Shown piece after piece: positions 46,836 to 54,883 of a DNA stretch of 64,000 bases. The DNA is taken from assembly GCF_004348725.1 (NCBI RefSeq), contig NZ_SMKR01000008.1:1-64000 (forward strand), in the 5' to 3' direction. Source of the stretch: Kribbella turkmenica (GTDB lineage: Bacteria > Actinomycetota > Actinomycetes > Propionibacteriales > Kribbellaceae). The translations under genes and the position numbers were made by a program. How positions within the stretch are numbered: the stretch's first letter is position 1; each line of letters begins with the position of its first letter. The notes beneath the pieces were generated by a model. It had not been told where the DNA came from, made no database searches, and saw only the letters and a list, made by a program, of their open reading frames with translations.

Positions 46836-48161
46836 TCAGGGGAGGACGAGCGGACCGGCGTCGATCAGCAACGACGGCACGACCACGCTGTCCATGAAGG
46901 TGGTGTCGCCGCATTCCCGGGTGTTGCCGACGGCAAGAACCGCGTTGAGCACGTCGTCCATCCGGAAGGTGAAGCGGACCTGCGGGTGCCAGGCGACGAG
47001 CTCGCCGCTGTCCGCCCAGTAGGTGCCGTCCCGGGTCGTTCCGGTGACCAGGGTCTGCTTCGGGTGCAGCGAGCGCAGGTAGTCGAGCCGGTTCACCACC
47101 AGTCCGCTGCCGCACTCGGCGAGCAGGTCCTCGTCGGAGATGTCACCCGGAGCGAGCAGCAGGTTCGACGGACTCGGGTCGCCGCCGAATCGCCAGCCGT
47201 CCGGGGCCGCGTGGCCGGTCGGCACGCCGCCGGTGACGGCCGCGCGGCGACGGTCGGAGACGACGCCGGTGAGCACACCACGGTCGATCAGCCGGGTGTG
47301 CCGGCGTACGTTGCCCTCGGCATCGAAACCGCTCGGGAGCCCGGCCGCGTCGGCACCGTCGTCGACCAGGGTGATCAGGTCGCTGACGACCTTCTCCCCG
47401 AGCTGTCCGGCCACCGCCGACCGCCCGGTGGCGTAGCCGGTCGCGCCGAGGACGAAGTGCCCGTAGGTCGCCATCAGCGTGACGACGGCCTGTGGTCTGA
47501 GCAGCACCCGGCAGGGACCGTGGTGCGCCTCGCGGGCGGGCAACGGCGTCAACGCCGCACGGAGCTTCGCCGGGATGTCGTCGACCGGAACCTTGTCCGC
47601 GTCCCGGTGCATGTGCCGCACGCTGACCGAGTTGTCCCCCTTCTTGGCGATCGCCTGGATGGCCGCCTTCGTCAGCGTCTCCGCCCGGAACAACCCGTGA
47701 GAGTCCGCGACCACACGATCCAGTACGTCGTACCTGATCGCCCCACCCACCGTGGTCGACGAGTCGAGCCCGTCCCGAACGGTCCTGAACCACCGATGCC
47801 GATCCCCCGGCCCGGCTTCGAGCACCGAGGTGGCCGCCGCGACCTGTGGTGTCTCCGCGCAGTGATCCACGGGTGCCGGGGAGGTGGCTGCGGGCCCCGG
47901 TGGAAGGTCGGCGAGGGCGGCGTCGAGACGGTCGGCCAACGCCTGCACCGCGGCGGGTTCCAGGGTTTCCAGGGAGCCGGCGACGGAGCGGCCGTTGCGG
48001 GTGGTGCGGACGCGCACGCGGAGGCGGCGTTCGCTGTGCTGCGCTGTGACCTCGGACTCGGCGAAGCGGAGCAGATCGGCCTGCTCGCCGAGGACGTCGA
48101 GCCGGGTGCCGGCGCCGAGAATCTCCAGCGCCCGCTCGACCTGCGACTGTTCGATGCTCAT
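46836..48161 (-). CDS. pmbA: TldE/PmbA-family metalloprotease subunit
   Basis: A 441-aa protein of the TldD/PmbA family without the HExxxH motif, as in TldE: FAESEVTAQHSERRLRVRVR, CRVLLRPQAVVTLMATYGHF, GTTRDGTYWADSGELVAWHP, ending VGNTRECGDTTFMDSVVVPS. With TldD it forms a heterodimer that processes unfolded or RiPP peptides (microcin B17, CcdA). Its start overlaps the tldD stop by four bases, so the pair is co-translated. No RiPP precursor was seen nearby. Confidence 0.85.
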   Translation of the reverse strand: MSIEQSQVERALEILGAGTRLDVLGEQADLLRFAESEVTAQHSERRLRVRVRTTRNGRSVAGSLETLEPAAVQALADRLDAALADLPPGPAATSPAPVDHCAETPQVAAATSVLEAGPGDRHRWFRTVRDGLDSSTTVGGAIRYDVLDRVVADSHGLFRAETLTKAAIQAIAKKGDNSVSVRHMHRDADKVPVDDIPAKLRAALTPLPAREAHHGPCRVLLRPQAVVTLMATYGHFVLGATGYATGRSAVAGQLGEKVVSDLITLVDDGADAAGLPSGFDAEGNVRRHTRLIDRGVLTGVVSDRRRAAVTGGVPTGHAAPDGWRFGGDPSPSNLLLAPGDISDEDLLAECGSGLVVNRLDYLRSLHPKQTLVTGTTRDGTYWADSGELVAWHPQVRFTFRMDDVLNAVLAVGNTRECGDTTFMDSVVVPSLLIDAGPLVLP

Positions 48162-49627
48162 CGCCCCACCTGCACGTTCTGGAAGCGACCGGGGACGGTC
48201 CCGTGACCGACGTGGGCGACCTGCAGCGGCTCACCCTTGTTGCAGGACGGGACGCCGTGCACCTTCCACTCGTCCGGTCCACCGAGGGCGTCGAGGCTGG
48301 CCCAGAACTGCGGCGTGACACTTTGGTACGTGCAGTTCTTCAGCAGCCGCCCGACCTTGCCGTCGCGGATCTCCCAGCCGACCTCGGTGCCGAAGCGGAA
48401 GTTCATCCGCTGGTCGTCGATCGAGAAGCCGCGGTTGGTGTCGACCAGGATGCCGCGCTTGGTGCCGGCGATCATCTCGGCCAGCGACGAGTCGCCGGGC
48501 TCCAGGCAGATGTTCGTCATCCGCACCAGCGGCAGCCGCTGCCAGCCGTCGGCCTTGGCCTGGCCGGTCGATTCGAGCCCCAGCGCACCGGCGGACTCGC
48601 GACCGGACATGTAGCCGAGGAAGATGCCGTCCTTGACCAGTTGCGTCCGCTGCGCCGGCACGCCCTCGTCGTCGTACCCGAAGGATCCGAGGGCGCCGGG
48701 GATGGTGGCGTCGGCGTACGCCGAGACGAGGTCCGAGCCCCAGCGGAAGGTGCCCCGGCGTTCCGGGGTGGCGTAGGTGCCGCCGGCCAGGCTGACCTCG
48801 GTGCCGAGGGCCCGGTCGGCCTCCATCGGGTGGCCGGCGCACTCGTGCAGCACCATCGCCAATTGGTTGCTCCCGGCAATCAGTGTGGTGATTTCGTCCG
48901 GGCACTGCGGCGCGGACAGCAGGGCGACCGCCTCGGCGGCGATCCGGGCCGCCTCGCGGTCCAGCCCGAGGGAGATCACGTGCTCGTAGCCCGCGGAGGC
49001 GAAATCGCCGCGCTGGCCGCGGATCTGCCGCGGCACGCCCTGCGGGAAGGACCGGCGCTGCAGGTCGTCACCGTCGCCGGCGTTGACCATCAGGCCGCCG
49101 CCGCTCTCGGTCAGGGTCTGCTCGATCAGCGCGCCCTCGGTGTTCGCGAACACCTTCTCGTCGCGGTAGAAGTCCATCGACGCCTCGATCTGCTGGACCA
49201 GCGGACCGGCGGTGGACGCTTCCTTGACGGTGGCGGCGAGCAGGTCGACCTTGCTGGACAGCGGCACCGTGAACGGGTCGACCTGCATCGGTGAGCACCA
49301 GGTGTCGCGGGTGGTCACCGGCGAGCCGAGTGAGACCCGGCCGCCGCCTCCGGCCGCGCGGGCCTGGCCGACCGCCTGGGCGACCACCGCGTCGAGCCCG
49401 CGCCGGTCCAGCCGGTGGGTGGCGGCGAAACCCCACTGGCCTCCGATCAGCACCCGCAGTCCGAGGCCGGTCGAGTCGTCGTACCCGACCTCGCCGGGGC
49501 CGTCGAGCTCGACCAGCACCTGCTCGTGCGTCCGCCGGACGACCCGGACGTCGCCGTACTGCACCTGCGTGGGCAGGAGGCCGAGCACCGCCTCGGCGGT
49601 ATCGCGCATCGCCGGTGAACCAGACAC
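48158..49627 (-). CDS. tldD: TldD-family metalloprotease catalytic subunit
   Basis: A 489-aa protein with the TldD zinc motif HECAGH at 261-266 (MVLHECAGHPMEADRALG), IPGALGSFGYDDEGVPAQRT, GTKRGILVDTNRGFSIDDQR and the C-terminal GVPSCNKGEPLQVAHVGHG, supplying the third ligand region. It is the active subunit of the TldD/TldE complex. GTG 49627 has GGAGG seven bases upstream; ATG 49609 is an alternative. It is the first gene of the two-gene operon. Confidence 0.87.
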   Translation of the reverse strand: MSGSPAMRDTAEAVLGLLPTQVQYGDVRVVRRTHEQVLVELDGPGEVGYDDSTGLGLRVLIGGQWGFAATHRLDRRGLDAVVAQAVGQARAAGGGGRVSLGSPVTTRDTWCSPMQVDPFTVPLSSKVDLLAATVKEASTAGPLVQQIEASMDFYRDEKVFANTEGALIEQTLTESGGGLMVNAGDGDDLQRRSFPQGVPRQIRGQRGDFASAGYEHVISLGLDREAARIAAEAVALLSAPQCPDEITTLIAGSNQLAMVLHECAGHPMEADRALGTEVSLAGGTYATPERRGTFRWGSDLVSAYADATIPGALGSFGYDDEGVPAQRTQLVKDGIFLGYMSGRESAGALGLESTGQAKADGWQRLPLVRMTNICLEPGDSSLAEMIAGTKRGILVDTNRGFSIDDQRMNFRFGTEVGWEIRDGKVGRLLKNCTYQSVTPQFWASLDALGGPDEWKVHGVPSCNKGEPLQVAHVGHGTVPGRFQNVQVGR

Positions 49628-49724
49628 TTCAGGACCTCCGATACAGAAGGGAACGGGCGCCTCGGTGCAGTACTGTAGCAGATACTACGAGATATTGAGA
49701 AGACGTCACGTTTGCTACAAACAA

Positions 49725-49756
49725 CTCCGGCCCCACGCAACGCCGTGGGGCCGGAG
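49725..49756 (-). terminator. Rho-independent terminator of the membrane-protein pair
   Basis: CTCCGGCCCCACG (49725-49737) and CGTGGGGCCGGAG (49744-49756) form a 13-bp stem with a 6-nt loop. On the minus strand it is followed by TTGTTTGTAG. Confidence 0.75.
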
Positions 49757-49774
49757 GTCAAGCAGGGAAAAGAT

Positions 49775-49993
49775 TCAGCGGCGCTTGGGACGGACGTCGA
49801 TCGCCAGGCTGATCGCGAACCCGACCACGATCGCGACCCCGCCGAGCAGGGTCAGCGCGGTGTCGCCGAGCGCGCCGGTGGCCATCGCCACCAACGTGAC
49901 ACAGAGTGCGAGCACGACCGCGACGGCGATCTTCCAGTCGTCGCCGATGATGAAGTCGTACCAGAACTGCGCGAAGGCCTTGAGGAACTTCAC
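49775..49993 (-). CDS. Small two-helix membrane protein
   Basis: A 72-aa protein from GTG 49993, with GGAGG eight bases upstream: VKFLKAFAQFWYDFIIGDDW, IAVAVVLALCVTLVAMATGA, LTLLGGVAIVVGFAISLAID. Two membrane segments, an acidic-aromatic start and a basic tail. It overlaps the preceding membrane protein stop by four bases, so it is co-translated and is probably an accessory subunit. Confidence 0.7.
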   Translation of the reverse strand: MKFLKAFAQFWYDFIIGDDWKIAVAVVLALCVTLVAMATGALGDTALTLLGGVAIVVGFAISLAIDVRPKRR

Positions 49994-50784
49994 TTCTTCA
50001 CCTCCACCGCAACCTCGGGGGCGGTCGCTGCGGACGCCGGCGTCCGCAGCACCGCGACGAAGATCCGGCTGAGCACGAGCCACGCGACCAGCAGGACCAG
50101 GATCATCAGGTCGTGACCCGGCCAGTCGATGCTCTCCCGGCCCGCGCGGAAGATGCCCAGACCCTCCACCGCCCAGTAGGTGCCGAACGACGCGAGCAGC
50201 AGGCCGACGCCGTACTTGAGCAGGTTCTCGTTGATCATCGACAGCGGGCGGCGCAGGGCGATTGCGACCCCGAGGACGATCACCACGGCCGCGATCGCGC
50301 CCATCGCCGCGCCGGGGATGTTGCCCGCGTTCAGGCCGAAGGTCAGCACGATGAACACGACCTCCATGCCTTCGAGGAACACGCCCTTGAAGGACACCAT
50401 GAAGGCGAACAGATCCAGGCCGGTCTTCGTCTCGCCGGCGGCCTTGGCGGCCGCGACCTCCTCCCGGTAGATCGCGTCCTCGTCGTGGATCGCCTTGCGT
50501 CCCGACGATCTGAGGATCGCCTTGCGCAACCACTGCAGGCCGAAGATCAGCAGCAGGCCGCCGATCGCGAGTTGCAGCGCCGACTCCGGCAGCCAGTTCG
50601 CCAGTGCGTACCCGGCCGCCACGGTGACCACCGCGAGCGCGCCGAGCGCCGCGAAGGTACCGGCCAGCGCCGACCGCCAGCTCCGGGTGTACCCCATCGC
50701 CATCACGATCGTGGTCGCTTCCACCATCTCCACGAAACACGCGACGAACGTCGCGATGATCAACCCCCAGGTTGCCGCATCCAT
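49990..50784 (-). CDS. COG4280-like integral membrane protein
   Basis: A 264-aa protein with about seven membrane helices in two similar halves. The first half has FVACFVEMVEATTIVMAMGY, the second FKGVFLEGMEVVFIVLTFGL; an acidic Glu-rich motif is repeated in each, as expected of an internal duplication. A long cytosolic loop between them is charged (GRKAIHDEDAIYREEVAAAK). It looks like a cation transporter of the COG4280 type but lacks FTR1's REGxE and GDT1's ExGDK. The substrate is unknown. GAGGAAG precedes the ATG. Confidence 0.65.
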   Translation of the reverse strand: MDAATWGLIIATFVACFVEMVEATTIVMAMGYTRSWRSALAGTFAALGALAVVTVAAGYALANWLPESALQLAIGGLLLIFGLQWLRKAILRSSGRKAIHDEDAIYREEVAAAKAAGETKTGLDLFAFMVSFKGVFLEGMEVVFIVLTFGLNAGNIPGAAMGAIAAVVIVLGVAIALRRPLSMINENLLKYGVGLLLASFGTYWAVEGLGIFRAGRESIDWPGHDLMILVLLVAWLVLSRIFVAVLRTPASAATAPEVAVEVKK

Positions 50785-50825
50785 CAGTCACTTCCTCATC
50801 TTGGATGAAACATATGCTGCACGAA

Positions 50826-50855
50826 ACGATAGTTACTACGTCACGATGGTGTCAA
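50826..50855 (-). promoter_or_regulatory. Sigma-70-like promoter for the membrane-protein pair
   Basis: Minus-strand TTGACA (50855-50850) and TATCGT (50831-50826) are 18 bases apart, 42 bp before the ATG at 50784. Confidence 0.55.
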
Positions 50856-50898
50856 CGGCGTCCACGAACGGCTGCGGACGCCCGGGTGAGGGCATGCG

Positions 50899-50930
50899 GG
50901 AGCACCCGAGGTGGTCGCCTCGGGTGCTCC
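50899..50930 (-). terminator. Hairpin terminator of the importer operon
   Basis: GGAGCACCCGAGG (50899-50911) and CCTCGGGTGCTCC (50918-50930), a perfect 13-bp stem with a 6-nt loop, lie 10 bp after the last stop of the minus-strand operon. Confidence 0.7.
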
Positions 50931-50940
50931 GGCGCAGGGG

Positions 50941-51912
50941 TCAGCTCAGCGCGGCCACCAGCGTGCTCGCGGAGATGTTGCCGCCGCAGGACACCACCGC
51001 GACGCGTTCGCCTTCCAGCTCGGTACGCCGGGCCCGCGCCGCGGCGAACGCCATCGCGGCGGATCCTTCGATCAACTGGTGCTCGGTGTCGATCACCATC
51101 CGCAGCGCGGCGCTGATCGCGTCCTCACTCACCAGCACCCAGTCGTCCACCAGTTCCCGGCACAGGTCGAAGGTGATGCTGCCCGGCTCGACACTGCCCG
51201 CCGTACCGTCGGACAACGTGTCCTGCGCGTCGACCAGGACGATCTCGCCGGAGCGCACGGACGCGGCCATCGCGTCGTCGCGGACCGGCGAGGCGCCGTA
51301 CACGCGGATGCCGGGCAGGTGCCTCTTGAGCACCGCCGCGATCCCGCTGACCAGCCCACCGCCGCCGACCGCGACGACGACAGCGTCGAGCGGCTCGGCC
51401 AGTTGCTCGAGGATCTCCACCGCCACCGTGCCCTGCCCGGCGATGACGTCCGGGTCGTTGTACGGCGGCACGTAGGTCAGGTCGTGCTCGGCGGCGTACG
51501 CCCGGGCCTTCGGTTCGAGCACGCCGGAATCGTTGCCCTCGGCATGAAGATCGAGGCCGAGCCGGCGGAGCGCGGCGACCTTGCTCGGCGACGCGTTCTC
51601 CGGCAGGTAGATCAGCCCGCGGCCGCCGAGGGTCGCCAGCGCGTTGCCGACGCCGAGACCGTGGTTGCCGGTCGAGGCCGTGACCACGCCGCGCTCGCGC
51701 TGCTCGTCGGTCAGCGTCAGGATCTTCGCCATCGAACCACGGGCCTTGAACGAGCCGGTGCGCTGGAGGTGCTCGGACTTCACCAGCACCTCCGCCCCGA
51801 GCTCGTCGCTGAACGCGCCGAACCGGACGAGCGGCGTCGGCGGCAAGTGCTCGCGCAGCTTCGGTGCGACCTGTTCGGACCGCTCGGCGACTTCCGCTGG
51901 GGTCAAGGTCAT
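50941..51912 (-). CDS. PLP-dependent serine/threonine dehydratase-like enzyme
   Basis: A 323-aa fold-type II PLP enzyme: TGSFKARGSMAKILTL contains the PLP lysine (SFKARG), STGNHGLGVGNALATLG the phosphate-side Asn, and VVVAVGGGGLVSGIAAVLKR the glycine-rich phosphate loop. No ACT domain, so it is the short, unregulated (catabolic) type that deaminates threonine or serine; a racemase role is also possible. It is last in the importer operon, 10 bp after the ATPase gene, which is unusual company. Confidence 0.85.
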   Translation of the reverse strand: MTLTPAEVAERSEQVAPKLREHLPPTPLVRFGAFSDELGAEVLVKSEHLQRTGSFKARGSMAKILTLTDEQRERGVVTASTGNHGLGVGNALATLGGRGLIYLPENASPSKVAALRRLGLDLHAEGNDSGVLEPKARAYAAEHDLTYVPPYNDPDVIAGQGTVAVEILEQLAEPLDAVVVAVGGGGLVSGIAAVLKRHLPGIRVYGASPVRDDAMAASVRSGEIVLVDAQDTLSDGTAGSVEPGSITFDLCRELVDDWVLVSEDAISAALRMVIDTEHQLIEGSAAMAFAAARARRTELEGERVAVVSCGGNISASTLVAALS

Positions 51913-51922
51913 GCAGTACTCC

Positions 51923-52732
51923 CTATCCGGCTGCGACCGCGAGCTGGGTCCGGAGCCCGGCGCGCAGTGGGATACACATCGGTTTGCCGCTGACCGGGTG
52001 CGGGACGACCTTCGACTCCACCCCGAACACGTCGCGGATGATGTCGCAGGTGAACACATCCTCCGGCGTGCCCTGGGTGACCAGGCTGCCGGACCTCATC
52101 ACGAACACGTGGTCGGCGTACTCCGCGGCCATGTTGAAGTCGTGCAGCACCATCGCGACCGTCTTGCCCTGCTCCTGGTTGAGCTGGTGCAGCAGGTCGA
52201 GCACCTCGAGCTGGTACGCGACGTCCAGGTACGTCGTCGGCTCGTCGAGCAGGATCAGGTCCGTGCCCTGGGCCAGGCACAGCGCGATCCACACCCGCTG
52301 GCGCTGGCCGCCGGAGAGCTGATCCACGTGCTGGTGCCGCAGTTCCGCCGTACTGGTGACCTCCATCGCCCACTCGACGGCCTCCTTGTCGGCCGCGCTG
52401 GGCACCTTGAGCGAGGCGCGGTGCGGGTGCCGGCCGAACCAGACCAGGTCCTCGACCGAGATCGACTCGGGCGTGACCAGGACCTGCGGCAGGATCGCGA
52501 GCAGCCGGGCCACCTCCTTGGTCGGGGTCTCCTGGATCGACTTCCCGTCCAGGATCACACTTCCCTGCTGCGGGGGCAGCAACCGGGCCAGGGCCCGCAG
52601 CGCGGTGCTCTTGCCCGAACCGTTGGGACCGATCAGCACGCTGACCTTCCCGTCCGGGATGGTCAGGGTGAGATCCCTGGCGATGACGCGCTGGTCATAG
52701 GCGAGCTGGACGCCCTGTGCCTGCAGACGCAT
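51923..52732 (-). CDS. FecE-type ABC transporter ATPase (iron-siderophore)
   Basis: A 269-aa ATPase: Walker A LIGPNGSGKSTALRALARLL, Q-loop LAILPQVLVTP, signature DQLSGGQRQRVWIALCLAQG, Walker B LILLDEPTTYLD and switch His in VLHDFNMAAEYADHV. The TYLD ending is characteristic of the FhuC/FecE/FepC metallophore importers. It energises the two FecCD permeases upstream. The ATG at 52732 is 10 bp after the preceding permease gene stop. Confidence 0.92.
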   Translation of the reverse strand: MRLQAQGVQLAYDQRVIARDLTLTIPDGKVSVLIGPNGSGKSTALRALARLLPPQQGSVILDGKSIQETPTKEVARLLAILPQVLVTPESISVEDLVWFGRHPHRASLKVPSAADKEAVEWAMEVTSTAELRHQHVDQLSGGQRQRVWIALCLAQGTDLILLDEPTTYLDVAYQLEVLDLLHQLNQEQGKTVAMVLHDFNMAAEYADHVFVMRSGSLVTQGTPEDVFTCDIIRDVFGVESKVVPHPVSGKPMCIPLRAGLRTQLAVAAG

Positions 52733-52742
52733 GGCGGTTCTC

Positions 52743-53768
52743 CTACTTTCCGGTCTTCACGAGCAGGTAGAGGAAGTACGGTCCGCCGACGACCGCTGTC
52801 ACCAGCCCGGCGGGAATCTCGAGCGGCGGGGCGAGGCCGCGGCCGAGCATGTCGGCGAAGATCATCAGCAGGACGCCGAACAGCGCGGCGGCCGGGATCG
52901 ACGCGACGTGCTTGCCGCCGAACACCCGGCGGGCCATGTGCGGGGCGATCAGGCCGACGAAGCCGATCGTGCCGGACACCGCGACCGCCGCCGCGGCCAG
53001 CGCGACCGCGAAGAGGAGCAGCAGCCGCCGGGTCCGCTCGACCGGCTCGCCCAGCCCGGCGGCGAGATCGTCACCGAGCCCGAGGACGTCGAGCCTGCGG
53101 CTCCAGACCACGATCAGCGGGACCAGGACGAGCACCCACGGCAGGATCTCCAGCACCGAGCTCATCGACCGGCCGAACAGGCTGCCGGTCAACCAGATCA
53201 GTGCCGCGCTGACGTCGAGCGGATTGCGGACGAGCAGGAACCGGATGCCCGCCTCGAAGGCCGCGCTCACCGCGATTCCGACGAGCGCGATCCGGACCGG
53301 GGTGGCACCGCGGCGGTAGGCGAGCAGGTAGACCAGCGCGGCGGCCGCCAGACCGCCGGCGAACGCCGCGGGTACGACGGCGACCACCGGCATCCCGGGG
53401 ATCGCGAGCAGCAACAGCATGCCCGCGAACCCGGCGCCCTTGGTGACCCCGACGACGTCGGGTGCGGCCAGCGGGTTGCGGATCACCCCCTGCATCACCG
53501 CGCCGGACACTCCCAGCGCGATCCCGACCAGCCAGGCCAGCAGGACCCGCGGCAGCTGGAACTGCACGACGATCTGCGCGGCCTGGTCGCCGGTGTTGCC
53601 GATCACGGCGTTGAACACGTCGGTCATCGACACGTCGGTCGCGCCGACGCTGAGACTGTAGAAGCTCAGCACGACCGCGAGCACGCCGAGCGACCCCATC
53701 AGGATTCCGGGATACCGCTGCGCCAACGACGTACGCCGTACATGCTGAGCCACGATCGCCGCACTCAT
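52743..53768 (-). CDS. FecCD-family ABC permease
   Basis: A 341-aa permease with about ten membrane helices and the family signatures VQFQLPRVLLAWLVGIALGV, GVSGAVMQGVIRNPLAAPDV, and GTIGFVGLIAPHMARRVFG. It pairs with the second permease as a heterodimer for ferric-siderophore uptake. ATG 53768 overlaps the short ORF before it by four bases. Confidence 0.92.
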   Translation of the reverse strand: MSAAIVAQHVRRTSLAQRYPGILMGSLGVLAVVLSFYSLSVGATDVSMTDVFNAVIGNTGDQAAQIVVQFQLPRVLLAWLVGIALGVSGAVMQGVIRNPLAAPDVVGVTKGAGFAGMLLLLAIPGMPVVAVVPAAFAGGLAAAALVYLLAYRRGATPVRIALVGIAVSAAFEAGIRFLLVRNPLDVSAALIWLTGSLFGRSMSSVLEILPWVLVLVPLIVVWSRRLDVLGLGDDLAAGLGEPVERTRRLLLLFAVALAAAAVAVSGTIGFVGLIAPHMARRVFGGKHVASIPAAALFGVLLMIFADMLGRGLAPPLEIPAGLVTAVVGGPYFLYLLVKTGK

Positions 53769-53824
53769 CGCAGTCCTCGCTTCGCTGCGGGCGCCGATGA
53801 GCAGGACTCACTGTGCTCGTTCAT
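53765..53824 (-). CDS. 19-residue leader/linker ORF between the two permeases
   Basis: ATG (53824-53822) overlaps the stop of the preceding permease (ATGA), and its own TGA (53767-53765) overlaps the ATG of the next (ATGA). The peptide MNEHSESCSSAPAAKRGLR is short and has no known counterpart. Its codons carry GAGGA for the next permease. It may simply carry ribosomes between the two genes. Confidence 0.4.
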   Translation of the reverse strand: MNEHSESCSSAPAAKRGLR

Positions 53825-54876
53825 GAGGTCACCTTCTGTCGACGGGCCAGGTAGACGAAGATCGGCGCTCCGATCAGCGCGGTGACCACACCGGCGGGTA
53901 CTTCGAACGGCGGTTTGACGTACCGGGACGAGATGTCGGCGTACAGCACCAGCGCGCCACCGCCGATCGAGCACAGCGGCAGCAGCACCGTGTAGCTGGA
54001 GCCGACCAGCCGGCGCAGGATGTGCGGCACGACCAGCCCGATGAACGCGACCGGACCGGCCACCGACACGGCCGCGCCGCACAGCACGATCACCAGCGCG
54101 GAGCCCGTCATCCGGGTCCGTTCGACGTTCTGGCCGAGACCGCGGGCCATGTCGTCACCGAGGGCCAGCAGATTCAGCGACCGGGCCATCGCGAACGCGC
54201 CGATCAACCCCAGCACCAGCCACGGCAGCAGGTTGCGGATGTCCTGCCAGCCGGCGAAGTTCACCCCGCCGACCAGCCAGAACAGCACGCTGTCGGTCGA
54301 GTTCTCGTCGAAGATGATCAGCACCTGGGTCAGCGAGATCAGCAGGCTGCTCGCCGTCACGCCGGCCAGCGCGAGCCGGACCGGACTGACCCGGCCCCGG
54401 CCGGACCCGGCGAGCAGCATCACCGAGACCCCCGCCGCGGCCGCGCCGCCGAAGGCGAGCAGGATCGTCGGCGCCCCCGACAGCGACGGCACCACGGTGA
54501 TCGCCAGAACGACGACGAAGACCGCGCCGGCATTCACGCCCATGATCTCCGGCGCAGCCAGCGGGTTCGCGGCGACCGCCTGCATCAGCGCCCCGGCCAC
54601 CGCCAGGGCGGCGCCGACGCACAGCGCCAGCACCACCCGCGGCAGCCGGATCGACTGGATGATCAGCTCGTCGGGTTCATCGGCCCGGACGATTGCCCCC
54701 GGCAACCGGGAGAGCGAGATCTGCTGACTCCCGATCGACAGGCCCCACACCACGCCGGCGACGACCAGGACCAGCAGCGCCAGGCTCACCCAGGTGACCC
54801 GCTGCTTGCTGGTGACGATCTTCGGGCGCTGGTGGACGGCCTCCTGGGCCGGCTGGGCCGCAGTGTCCACGGACAT
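53821..54876 (-). CDS. FecCD-family ABC permease
   Basis: A 351-aa permease: long N-terminal tail, then about ten helices with SIRLPRVVLALCVGAALAVA, GALMQAVAANPLAAPEIMGV, and GPVAFIGLVVPHILRRLVG. It is the partner of the permease at 52743. The gene follows the binding-protein gene by 7 bp. Confidence 0.92.
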   Translation of the reverse strand: MSVDTAAQPAQEAVHQRPKIVTSKQRVTWVSLALLVLVVAGVVWGLSIGSQQISLSRLPGAIVRADEPDELIIQSIRLPRVVLALCVGAALAVAGALMQAVAANPLAAPEIMGVNAGAVFVVVLAITVVPSLSGAPTILLAFGGAAAAGVSVMLLAGSGRGRVSPVRLALAGVTASSLLISLTQVLIIFDENSTDSVLFWLVGGVNFAGWQDIRNLLPWLVLGLIGAFAMARSLNLLALGDDMARGLGQNVERTRMTGSALVIVLCGAAVSVAGPVAFIGLVVPHILRRLVGSSYTVLLPLCSIGGGALVLYADISSRYVKPPFEVPAGVVTALIGAPIFVYLARRQKVTS

Positions 54877-54883
54877 GCTCGGG

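Noticed and set aside
49990-50784. FTR1 iron permease
   Set aside because: The required REGxE motifs are absent although the Glu-rich helices look similar.
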